Shown: positions 29,001 to 39,761 of the stretch, one piece after another
How the letters are laid out: each line of letters starts with the position of its first letter
Position numbering within the stretch: the first letter of the stretch is position 1
DNA from: Channa striata
Taxonomy: Eukaryota > Chordata > Actinopteri > Anabantiformes > Channidae
Direction: 5' to 3'
NCBI GenBank assembly: GCA_033026295.1
Contig: CM065182.1
Location: 16,822,715-16,886,714 of the forward strand
DNA length: 64,000 nucleotides
Translations under genes and position numbers: made by a program
Notes under the pieces: model-generated
What the model saw: only the letters and a program-made list of their open reading frames with translations
Databases searched by the model: none
Told to the model about the DNA's origin: nothing

Positions 29001-30206
29001 ATACAGCAAACAGCCACAAAATTAAAACCAGATGGTTCAAATGGACAGAGGTCAGCGTAGCCTAGCCACTCAGGCTGGTCTGTGGCCACACTGCCCCATA
29101 TGTGCACTTTGTTCTCACACCTTTCAATCATGGCCTGCATTAATGTTTGCCTTTCTGACCCCCAGTCGGGGGCAACGTTTAAAGCCCATCAGTGGTTTCA
29201 CTGGTGTGGCTGATCAGCAAACATAGCCACTACTGATTATTTTTATTACAAGTGCTATAGTCCACCACTACTTCCTCTAAGTTAAGGTGTCCAAATGATA
29301 TTTCTACTATAATTTTAATGAGTAATTTGTAACTTGTTTATTAACTGGATACAGTGAGTACAAGCTTCATTTTCACTTTTCATTTAAGCCCCGTGACAAG
29401 CAGCCTACTGGCAGATGTGCACCTAAAAGTGCTGAATATGTAACTCTAGTCGTGTCCAACTTTATATCATGAGCCATGGATTCTTAATTTCAGTTATGTT
29501 CATTTTTAATCTTCTCTCCTTGACTACCTGGAAGCCGCCAATAAATCTGGCACATCCATTAGTCTGCTGGTGTACAGCCAGAAATCTGCATACTAATGAG
29601 CATCATATGCATCAAATAGGATTTGACTTAGAGGGAACTTAAAGAGACTGTGTTCCTCCTGGTTTCGACAGTTGACTTACCTCTGAATAATTAAGATGTA
29701 TCCCGATATTTAGGCACTCCAGTCTTTAAGTGAACATGAAACAAGACAGCATCAGGAGGGTACGCAGAGGGTGCCAGGAAATTGTAAATGTGCTGAGTAT
29801 AGCAGACGGCCTGTGCATCCAGCGTTTCCGCATAAGCCTTGATTATTGAGCTGTGCCATCTTTTATTCTGTGCAAAGCCAGATCACACAGCTGACATCCA
29901 TCTCCGTCTACTGTATCTCAAGGTAACACACACCCTCTCTACCCTGGCAAGTTACTTCAATGGATGACTAGGGGTGTTATATGAATATTTTTGGCCTCTG
30001 TCTCCACCTGCCTAGCACAGTTTTTAATAGCAATGAGAGGATTTGCCAGGGAAGATGGGAAGGGGTGGATCGTAAAGATTTAATGCTCAAACTAACTAGG
30101 GAAATGCAAATAAAGCAATATTTAAGGCATCCCAAACAGTCTAGTTATTGGCAGCAGGACTTGCTGGAGGTCCTTGAGGACATTTAACCTTTCATTCGAA
30201 AGGCGT

Positions 30207-30251
30207 GAGTTCTAAAACAAGGTGGGGAGTCACCACCTTGATTCAGAACTC
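30207..30251. repeat. 45-nt imperfect hairpin with a partial tandem copy after it
   Basis: GAGTTCT (30207-30213) pairs with AGAACTC (30245-30251), and CAAGGTGG (30218-30225) pairs with CCACCTTG (30233-30240), around a 7-nt loop and a 4/4 internal loop. The following 35 nt (30252-30286) repeat the loop-side sequence imperfectly (GGTGGCAGGAGTCACCAACT). The structure stops about 40 bp before the MITE. No function is known to me. Confidence 0.6.
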
Positions 30252-30325
30252 AGGTGGCAGGAGTCACCAACTGAGTCTGAACCGGGGAGACACGTAGTCC
30301 CTTCTTATCAGTGGTAGTGTGGGTA

Positions 30326-30627
30326 TACACTCACTGGCCACTTTATTAGGTACACCTGGACAAACTAATGGAATCCGAAACAGGATTGATTCTACTTTAA
30401 CAAAGTTATAATTTCTCAGTTGTTAAGTTGAACTTCTGCTTATAATCTGGTATCACGCCCTATGCCCTCGATAATATACACGTAGTAGAATTTTCAACGT
30501 TCTGACAGTTTCAACCTCAACTCTGAGAAATTATAGCCTTGTCAAAGTAGAATTCGTGGCGGAGCAGCTGTATTGGATTGCATCAGATTGTGCAGGTGTA
30601 CCTAATAAAGTGGCCAGCGAGTGTGTA
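30326..30627. mobile_element. Non-autonomous DNA transposon (MITE) with long imperfect terminal inverted repeats
   Basis: The left end CACTGGCCACTTTATTAGGT (30333-30352) recurs inverted at the right end (about 30600-30620). The inverted arms extend inward about 100 bp: for example CTACTTTAACAAAGTTATAA on the left matches the inverse of the right arm around 30521-30553, with several mismatches. TA dinucleotides sit at both edges, which fits a TA target site. There is no coding capacity. The end sequence is one I recognise as widespread in teleost genomes, but I cannot assign the superfamily with certainty (Tc1/mariner-like would fit TA). Confidence 0.85.
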
Positions 30628-33286
30628 TGCCTTGTGTTACACAAAATCAACGTTTGTTGATATTATAACCAACTTGTCCTTCAAGGTCTAAATATACAAT
30701 TTTCCTGCTCACATTGTAAAGCACTCTTTCTTTTTCAGCTGACACTGTTGTACTTGAAATCCATAATGCAGTTGCATATGTTTGGTTGCTAGGGCTATGG
30801 CAGCAGTAGCAACAGGTAGGGAAAGCAAAAACATGTCGGCGGGACAAAAGAATATAAAAAAGAAAATGAAAAGAACTGTCTTTACATCTGTAGATTACTG
30901 TGTGTTGTTGACGGCAGCTTATTAACGGAGCTAATGAGCAAAAGGACATTCAAGGACCTTTCAGAGATATTTATTCAACTAACAGCCAAAAACCACTGCC
31001 ACAAATATCAGGATATCATACTTTTCAAAAAATGATTATTCTGTTAGAATGTATTTTCAGGGTTATTTTGTCTCTGTGCGTTTCCTAATTTCTAACACCA
31101 TGGTGGCTTAGTTGATATTGATATATTGGCACCCTATCAAAACAGGAATCCGCATTAGACCCAGTCAACAGATTTCCTTCTTTTTCTGCAAAATCTGTAA
31201 GGGTTGGGCCAACAGACAATGACATCATTGCACATAAAAAGTGACAGACATAACAATGTTGAGCCACAATCATAATTAAACGTGTGTGGTTTTACAAGTG
31301 CGGTAAACTAAAAGTGGCTCAATAATGGAGAGAGATTTCTTATTTCTAAAGCCTTTTTCTTATGAGACAGAGGTCTTCAAATTTCATTGTCCCTGAACTC
31401 ACCTCGCTTGCACGAGGCTGCAGACCTGCAGCTTTTGTGAGACGCACTTTGAGTAGTTTTGGCAATCTGTCAACACCAGTCACAAAGATGTTTGTACATA
31501 CACAGATCAGCTAGTAGCCGGACAGGGGAAAACATAGATTCTCTATTTTTGACAACCATTGTAAAAGTACCAATTTTTGAATTTTGCATAGAGGTTTAAT
31601 ATGCAGCAATGCCCAAATCATTTCAGGATGTGTGAAGAATATTTTATTATGCTTTAATTTAATTATGGTCCCAAGGGAAAGTTGCCAGTTCAGTCGCCAT
31701 GTTCAGCCATCCTAAACAAAATGAAATTAGAAGCACACAGTATTTAAAGGCAATGCTTCAGCAGAAAATAATGAAAAGACTCTGGAGTCCTTGGCTTCAT
31801 TTCTGAAGGAAAAGATAGCAAGTCTGGGTGAGGGGATCATCAAACACTTCTAATCTTGAAGACCTGTGTAACCCAACACGCATAGCATCCATTATTTTCT
31901 GTTTATGACCGCCAACATACAGACGACATTTATCAATAGGTTTATTGTTGTACCTATAATCTCAGTCAAACTTTTATTATCTGTTCCTCTGTGGGATTAA
32001 CTCAAAGTTGAACATTTAAAAAAATCTATTATCCTTTACTTCAACCACTAATATTCAACTCGTATTTGAAAACAAACACACATTTTTGATGTATATAATA
32101 TATTGCGATTTTGTCTGGCTCAGAGACAGTTAGAGTATCTTGTATTTAAATTTGCATGTATTTTATTAACCTTTCAGCTGAATACGTGACATTGTATCTA
32201 GCAATAGCCATGCATCATCTCATTCTTTCCTCTCAAGCTTCAGACAGACACATTCAGATTCAGCCTCTGTGTCTTTCTAGTCTTTCTGACATTTCCCTGT
32301 TTCTCTAATCCCGTGCCCACTGTTCGCCTGCACTGTAGACCACCCGACTCTTACCTGCCTGTCAAACTACCCCCTAATAGTAATTACTGCCAATATTTGT
32401 TGGTTGTTGCTCGCTGCCAGGTTACGTTATTGTTCCGCTTTGGCAATTCTGCCATTCTTCTCGTTACACGTTTGTCTGTAGCAGTGCCTGCCATGACAAA
32501 CAAGTCCGCCGTGCACATTATTTGGTAACCTCTTGTTACTGTATGTGCTTTGTCCCACATTGCTAGATTTCCAATTAAAATTTACTCAACCTATGAAAGC
32601 TTCCTCCTGAGAATCTGTTCCTGTCATTTTTTATGACTGAATGGATCAAAGTAACATACATTCATACAGGCTTTTGCTCACAAAACAGTGAAATAAAAGT
32701 CACCTTATCTGAAGCAAAGCAATATTTTCCTTCAGGTCTCTGTACCCGTGCAACCAAGTGTGCACCCTTTTTATTTAACAGTGCATACATGCAATGCAAT
32801 GATCTATTAAAAACATTGCAATGCTCCCGAAAGACGATAAGACACAGATAGCAGCGCATGCTCACCGCATTAATGTCTAATAAATATAGAGTCACTTGCA
32901 GATCAATATGCTGGAAAATAGTGGGTGTTGTCTAGCAGGTTGCCTTATGCAACTCACAGGCAATAAATTGTAATTATAAAATATGTTGATTTCCAGATCC
33001 GCCACATTATGAAATAAGATCACCTTTGTCTATTTAAGTGGGTTTGCTTGCGTTGCAAAGATGTAAAATGGCAGATTTATCAGTTGCTAATCAATATACA
33101 GTATTTTTAGTTCACTGAGCTACTCTTTAATGTTATAAAACAGAAAACAAAATGCATGCAGTGGAGCCAGGGTAAATTATTGCAGCATCTACAATGCTTT
33201 TTACCTCACTTTCCCTCTAGCCTTCTTTGTCTGGGTAATCAGCCAGGGCAAATATGTGGTGTGCAAAGAGCTGTGTGTGGGTGTCT

Positions 33287-33288
<2 letters not shown>

Positions 33289-33326
<38 letters not shown>
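33289..33326. repeat. (GT)19 microsatellite
   Basis: An uninterrupted 38-bp GT run within a wider GT-rich patch (33271-33338). Confidence 0.97.
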
Positions 33327-33327
<1 letters not shown>

Positions 33328-36312
33328 TCTGTGTGTCATGCCTTTTTGAAAAATACTGGAAGGCAGATTGGAAACCGAGATAAGAAAAGATAGGGAAAAT
33401 AAGTCAGCTGCACTCCTTGCTTCCCCAACTGAAATGCAGATGATATATTTTCAATGATTTCGAGGTTTCACTGGTCTTGAGTACAAGTAAGAGAGAATAA
33501 TATGTCACACTCGTGTTGAACAAGTGCAAATTTTGCCTACAGGCTCGTCTGTAATTCACCTCTGCTCAGTTCAAACAGCAGTGCTGGGCTAAATTGGGCT
33601 AATCCCAGCTCAAAGGGATGCCTAAAGTTCACAAAGTGTGGGCCCTGCTTAACAAAGAAGCGGGTTAATTAAGACTCACATTGACTCACTCGATCCCCTT
33701 TCCTGCTCTAAGAATCCACTGAATTGGCTTTAGGTAATGGCAAACAGGAAAGGAGACGAACAAGTAGCCCACCAGGGGACAACACTCATCCATTCGGGAT
33801 AAATAAATCATTTTATTAGTGTAAATGACTATAAAGGATGAATTTGCAGCTGTTCGACAAATCTTGATTGCTGTGTACATAGGATTCTCAGTGTTCATAC
33901 CACTCACACTGTGTTTTGTTCAAATGTAGGATTCTCATTAAGTGAAGTGTGAAAAAAGGTGCCAGCTCTTGGACCCAACAGGGCTAATTATCAACTCTAA
34001 TGGCTAAGTTGAGGTGCTGGTTTCTCCGGCAACCATCATGCAATATCACACATTCTAAGGTGACAAGGGGGGAACTGAAAACTACAAGGATTGTTGGCCT
34101 AAAGGTGGGCCCTGACCCCCACATTCTTTGTTTTAGAAATGTACCATTTTTCAGATGTTAGCCTCCGTTTGAGTTCTTAAAACAATCCCTGTACAAGAAT
34201 GTGGATGAATAAATGTCTGAGCATGTTTTGGTTCACAGTGACACATATTCACATCATTATAATACTCTTGTAAGTAATTCTAATTAAAACTGTAAAACAC
34301 CAGCAGCATCCATGTGCAGATTGTCTACTCTGACAATCATAATCATATTACTCTAGTTCTGAGGAATATTTGCAAATTACATCACTTACATCACTCTAGA
34401 CTACTTCCATTTTAAGGTACTTCTTATTTTATTCTACTAGTTATTTGTTAATTTGCAAATTTTTAATACAAAATGGAATCTACAAATAAACAATAATATA
34501 TTATTAGGACATAAAAATGTATTTACCATCTAGAAGTATTTTTTTCACTTTTGAAAGTTTGTTTACAGCACACAAGAAATGAGTTGTCAATAAATAGTTT
34601 CACATTATTAAATTTCTATAAAGGGTACCCAGGGTACATTTTTGTGGAGATGGAAATTGATAGAAATACGATTCTTCTTTAATCTGTACATAATTTCAAC
34701 ACCTGGATATTTTAGATTTCTACAGAAACTGCATTTATGAGGAAAATATAAAGCAAATCTGGATAAGACTTGTACATTCATGTTATCAACAGCATCTAGT
34801 TCACTAACAATTTAAAGACGTTGTTGCAGAGTAGCTTATTTCATTCAAGCATTTTATTCCAGCACTTCAACTTGAGTATATAATTTAAAGTTATTCTTTG
34901 TAGTAATATTTGTTTTCTAAGTACTCACGTTGTGTACTACTTCCACCTCTGCCTGCAGCACATCATGTATTTTAACAGTACACAACACTGTCACACTGAT
35001 AATTATTCCTTTGAAACACATCGCTGTATGTAATAAGTTGTGAGATACACCTGAGAATGATTTAACTTGCCAAGACCCAGAGGAAAATTCCCAGTGTCCC
35101 CACTTTAATTATAATAACACCTGAACAGGTGCAAGCGATCTCAAGGCAAATGTACGGACCTCTATTGAACACTGGGCAGGTAAGAGCTAACCTGGTTTGT
35201 TTAAATCTAGCTACCTTAAAAACAATTATGGTTTCCATGATGGTAGACTTCCACTTTTACCAGATAAAGAGACTGTCTTATCTGAAATGGTGAAAATAAT
35301 GGCCCAGGTCATGTTTTATTTATTCATTTTAATTATTAGATGTAGGTGTTGGGCTTTTAACACTTACCAGCAAAACACAGCTTCTTTGTCGTTTACCATT
35401 TCAAACATTTAACTAGTGCTTAGCATAATTCCAAAGAGTGCTGAGAAAGGACCACCGAGGACAGGAGTCCATCTATATCATCCTCACACGGGCTTGTCAT
35501 CGGACCCTCCACTCAACAGTACTCCATCCGCACGGAGGCTTTCAACGCATGGCAGCGAAAAGCACTATCCATGGTTCACAATTTCATTGGTTCTAGACAC
35601 AGAGAGTACATGACAACCGTTGGTTCCAGCTGTGGTTAAGGGTTTCGGGTGTCTGAATCTATTCCTGGCGTTTCTTTTGAGTGTGCTGTTAGGCGCCCAA
35701 CCGCCTTCATCTTTGTTTATGAGCAGTGTGCTGTTGTAATATGTTATTTCAGAGAAAGTGCATTTTAGGAATTCTGTGCCAAAGTAGGTTAATCTAAAGC
35801 AATTAGACAGCTGAAAAGTTCTTTTCAGAGTCTTGGAAGAAGATGAAAATGCTTCGGCGCTGATAGCAGTACTACTGTATCTCCAAGAGCAGAAAGCAAA
35901 ACAAATATGTCTGCACATATAGCTGGCACATGCCTAATACTCTGATCTAATTAGGACGTCTTAAACATCTGTTAGGGTTGGTGCACCATCAACAAGACAT
36001 TCTCAAGCACACAGTATTTAGATATTCTCCTCTCCAGCCGCCGAGTGCTCTCAGGGCCAGTATTTATAGATGCAGATGTTTCTTTAAAATTAAAAAAAAT
36101 ATCAAATTTGTCAGTGTCAGTATACTGCATGTGGACTGTGGAAGTCTGCGATAAAATATCATGTTTTCTTACCACGGTCTCACTGCAGCTGTCCAAAATT
36201 CAAGCACTTACACAGACGTACACACACGTTTGATTTTATTACCCCAAAGCGACTTTTCATTGATTTACATTCAATTTTGGAGTTTTACTTTAACTTTAAG
36301 CAACCAATACTT

Positions 36313-36376
36313 AATTAACCTTAAACTAACCCTTACCCTAACCTTAACTTAACCCGTACCTTATTCTAACCTTACA
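36313..36376. repeat. Degenerate telomere-like (CCCTAA-related) tandem tract
   Basis: The tract alternates TTAACC, CTAACCC, TTACCCTAACC and TTAACCC units before fading into CTAACCTTAC. This resembles a decayed interstitial (CCCTAA)n repeat or a low-complexity relative. Confidence 0.5.
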
Positions 36377-37802
36377 TCATTTCTTCACTGTGGAATTCAG
36401 TACCTGACCACGGAGTACATTACAATTTACGGGTCAGGTCGCTTCAGTTTGTTGAGTGCTGACTCTGATTTCACCCAACAATAGATTTGTGTTTAAAAGT
36501 AAACTGGCTTTAATTAAAGCCTGAGGGAGAAAACTATTGATAATGCAGCAGATAGCTACAGAGTTTATAGTACAACTCTTAAAATCATTTTTTAAAAAGT
36601 GCAATAAAAATACATATTTAAAAAGCTTATCACATTTCATGTGCTCCTAAATCCACTTACACACAAGCTGCCATTTTTTACAAACAGTATTGATAAGTTT
36701 AGTTCACACCTAGACACCTGACCACATTGCCAATGAAAAGCCATTGTTGAGAGTAGCACAGATAATTAAAGCAAGGGCACCACTCTACATCTGTCACCTC
36801 ACTTGGCAGTTAGTTTAATTATATATTTTGGTCAATCTGTTCTTCCTGATGTGAGAGGGGATGCCATACATGAGACAACATCTGCTGAGGTATGTCACAT
36901 GAGCTTCAACATCTGTCCATGTTTTTGCACAGGCTGTCAATCATCTAAGTCATGTCTCATGTGCAGTTATGTTATCATATTGAGAAAACACAAACACTGT
37001 CAGGTGCTGAGAGCTTACATCTGTGCCACAGTTACAATTAACACTCTTTTACTAAGCAGCAAATCTACACACAAACACAGAGATTGGCACTACAGACAAA
37101 TATCCAGACACACCCTGTGGCTTGCAGTCATTTCAGTCCCTTATGTTGTCCATCAAGGAGACAGTGGTGACTGTTCTCTAAACTGACTCCACCCACGAAG
37201 GCTTGTGATCACCTAAGCTGTCAGCAAGCATCTGCTGAAACTACCAACCAGCCAACTGTGAGAGTGGCTCTGAAGATATCTCCACAGAAAATGTGTCACC
37301 TACACATGTTGTTCAGAACTCAGAAGCATATTTTCCACTTCTATTTTTGCTCATTTGCATGTGGCAAACTTTATCTGCAAAAGCCTGAGAGAATGTCAAA
37401 CTGTTTTGTATGTATGACACGGGGAAGTCATTTGTAAAAGCCTCTTGGAAGTTAAAAAATCTTGCTTGAAAATAACTGATATGCAATCTGTGTCCAACAT
37501 GTTACGTCAAAAACAACCCGACATGTATGAATGCAAACACACATGACTGTATCTTCTACCATAATACGGTAGACCTTTCAATAATTTTAGCCTGTTTGAT
37601 CGCGGTCTTTATGGGTTATTTATTATTTATCAGGGCTCAGGAGCTGCTTTTATCTATTATTTTTTGTATATAGTGGTAATTATTGTGAATAGATTTGGTC
37701 TTTCATTAGTTATCCTCACAGCTGGAGCACACATGTGGGAGTGGCTGCCTTCACATTAACACCAGCCCAAGACTATTTTCTACAACTTAGGGGAAAATAA
37801 CT

Positions 37803-37897
37803 TCCATCCATCCATCGCCTGTAACTGCCTATCCCGTGTAGCGTCGCAGGGGCCCGGATCCTTTACCAGCTGTCATGGGGCGACAGGTGGGGTACAC
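37803..37897 (+). repeat. Teleost dispersed repeat fragment (CCATCCATCC… GGGGTACAC)
   Basis: TCCATCCATCCATCGCCTGT, GTGTAGCGTCGCAGGGGCCC and CAGCTGTCATGGGGCGACAG follow the order of another very common fish interspersed repeat. The copy is short and mutated, and non-coding. Confidence 0.7.
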
Positions 37898-38671
37898 TAA
37901 TAATGACTAAGACTAAAATCCTCACCTAACTGTAATTTATCCTTTATTTCCTTGTGAGCTATAGACAGCTACTACTTGATAGTGTCTCTTCTCTTTCACC
38001 TCTGAAGATCATCATTTTTATTTCTCCACTAAAGCTACAAGCAATTGTAAAACTCACGTTCACATAATTTAAAAACTGAAACAGAACGTGCAACAGAGAA
38101 AATGCGACAAAATAGGACACTGCCACTTGGATGAAAGTTCACATAAATAGACTCATGGAAACCTTCCCAAACCATATCTCACAAAAGATCCCATCCAAGG
38201 AGGTTCCAACAGCTTAATCCAAATAATTTACGTTTCAACGGTAAATGTGCATTAATCAGTAAGGAACAACAACAACAACAATAAATAGTATTGGTTGACA
38301 GATCGACTAAAGACAGCCTATTTAATAACTGTGAATCGAGTCCGCCATCCCCAGGGACCCCCTTTCCTCACACAGCTGATATCAGTGATTTTAAGTTACT
38401 GTGCCTGACTGCGATGCATTTGTTTGAGGAAGAATCCCATTGTAGCAGGCAGTCTTTGGATTTTGGGGTTCTTTGAAGTTATGTAATACTGAACCTCCTG
38501 CTGACTCTGAACTGAACTTGCATGTTAAATGCTCGGCACAGTAATTAATCCGTCTCAATAACCTGCATATAGCTCCTTTACTAAACTGATAGGATGGAGA
38601 CATCTGGGCATTTTGTTATACGACACACAATGTTACAGTGTTCAAGGATTATGGTAGTCTGCCTTATCCCC

Positions 38672-38674
<3 letters not shown>

Positions 38675-38724
<50 letters not shown>
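38675..38724. repeat. (CA)25 microsatellite
   Basis: An uninterrupted 50-bp CA run, the longest perfect dinucleotide tract in the window. It is likely polymorphic. Confidence 0.97.
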
Positions 38725-38725
<1 letters not shown>

Positions 38726-39629
38726 CAATACTCGTCTAGTCCAAAACGCACATTCACACACTTGCAGATGACACAGAAACCTAGAGACACATTAGCTTTC
38801 TATCCCCAGACTCTACAATTTTTCCGTCCGTAATCCCTTCTGAGTCTAATAATATTTCTGTTTCCATGGCAATTCGTAACTTGCCAAATGTTGTACAGAT
38901 AAGAGATAACAACATAAGGACCAGGGAGATAAGAGCAAGTGACCTGCAGAGATCAGAGCAGCAGAGGTGAGGCAGAAGAGCAGAAGTAAGTCAGTCAGTC
39001 ACAAATGGACCTTCCCTCAGCTCCACTGCAAACCAGATGCGAAAAACTAAATATGAAGGGCTTTAGTTTCCTAGTAGTGCTGCATTTGAACCTGGACTTA
39101 TTACATTTTTATGGTCTTTGAGTATCTAACATCACCCTTCAAAGTTACATGGTGGAAAAAGAAAGACAATGGAAAGACATTCCATGGCAATTAATATTAA
39201 GAAAATGTACTGCTACTATATTTTATAAATAATGCAACTTCAAAATCTGTAAATTTCATTACAACATTATTACAAAATCATTTTGATGTTGCCTATTTGA
39301 CCATGGAAACCTTAGTGGGAACTTGGGAAGTGGGAAGAAATGTCATTTAATTCTGTTTAAGCAAGTTATACGATGTCAAATGGAAGCAGACAGTAATCTG
39401 CTCTGAATCTGCCATTTCCTACATTATGTGCAGTTTTGTAGTAAATGAGACAATAAAAAGGAGAGCAGTTACTCTAACTAATCTGTAATAAATGTTTAAA
39501 TATTTCACATTTTCCCAACCTGAAATAATTGCAGAATGTAAGCAAATGGCAAATACTTTTTATATGTATATATATCATGTGTTTTTTTTAAGTAGACCAT
39601 GACATAATAATTCGAGAGTTCCCTCTGTT

Positions 39630-39761
39630 TCAATAGCGTTGCAATATTACAAGTATCATTTCTAAAATCAAACTGCCTCTAAATAAAACCCACAACCAAC
39701 GCAACACACCAACAATCCATTTTAGGAACATGACACATGATGTTATTAGGCAAGACTTTAC
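39630..39761 (-). other. In-frame read-through past the second pcdh1 coding exon (43 codons, then stop)
   Basis: If the GTAAAG donor at 39761 is not used, the frame continues for 43 codons (VKSCLITSCVMFLKWIVGVL and onwards) to a stop at 39632-39630. As I recall, the short human PCDH1 isoform also ends by reading into this intron (tail starting VGQPF), but this sequence does not resemble that tail and is strongly hydrophobic. No AATAAA was noticed close downstream on the minus strand. It is most likely ordinary intron, with a small chance of an alternative C-terminus. Confidence 0.35.

Larger units (their letters stand above)
15727..30206. other. Non-coding stretch, no gene seen
   Basis: AT-rich with SINE-like remnants at 23.04 and 25.92 kb, a G-run at 20.47 kb and a locally GC-rich patch at 22.2-22.6 kb. 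The frames in that patch (about 120 codons on both strands) show no family resemblance. A homopolymer T tract lies at about 26551-26568. The stretch 27.10-27.18 kb (CCACCCCAGGCCACCCCCTG region) looks repeat-like but I cannot name it. Confidence 0.7.
30628..39629. other. Non-coding stretch downstream of the last visible pcdh1 exon
   Basis: On the minus strand this follows the donor at 39761. I looked for a tail exon with an RRVTF-type motif or the CM2 cysteine cluster and saw none. It contains microsatellites at 33.29 and 38.68 kb, a (CAA)n tract near 38268-38283, a telomere-like tract and one dispersed repeat. Confidence 0.65.

Noticed and set aside
36803..37186. 127-codon plus-strand open frame
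   Set aside because: No recognisable domain, no splice context and codon use like the surrounding intron-like DNA. It is likely a chance frame.
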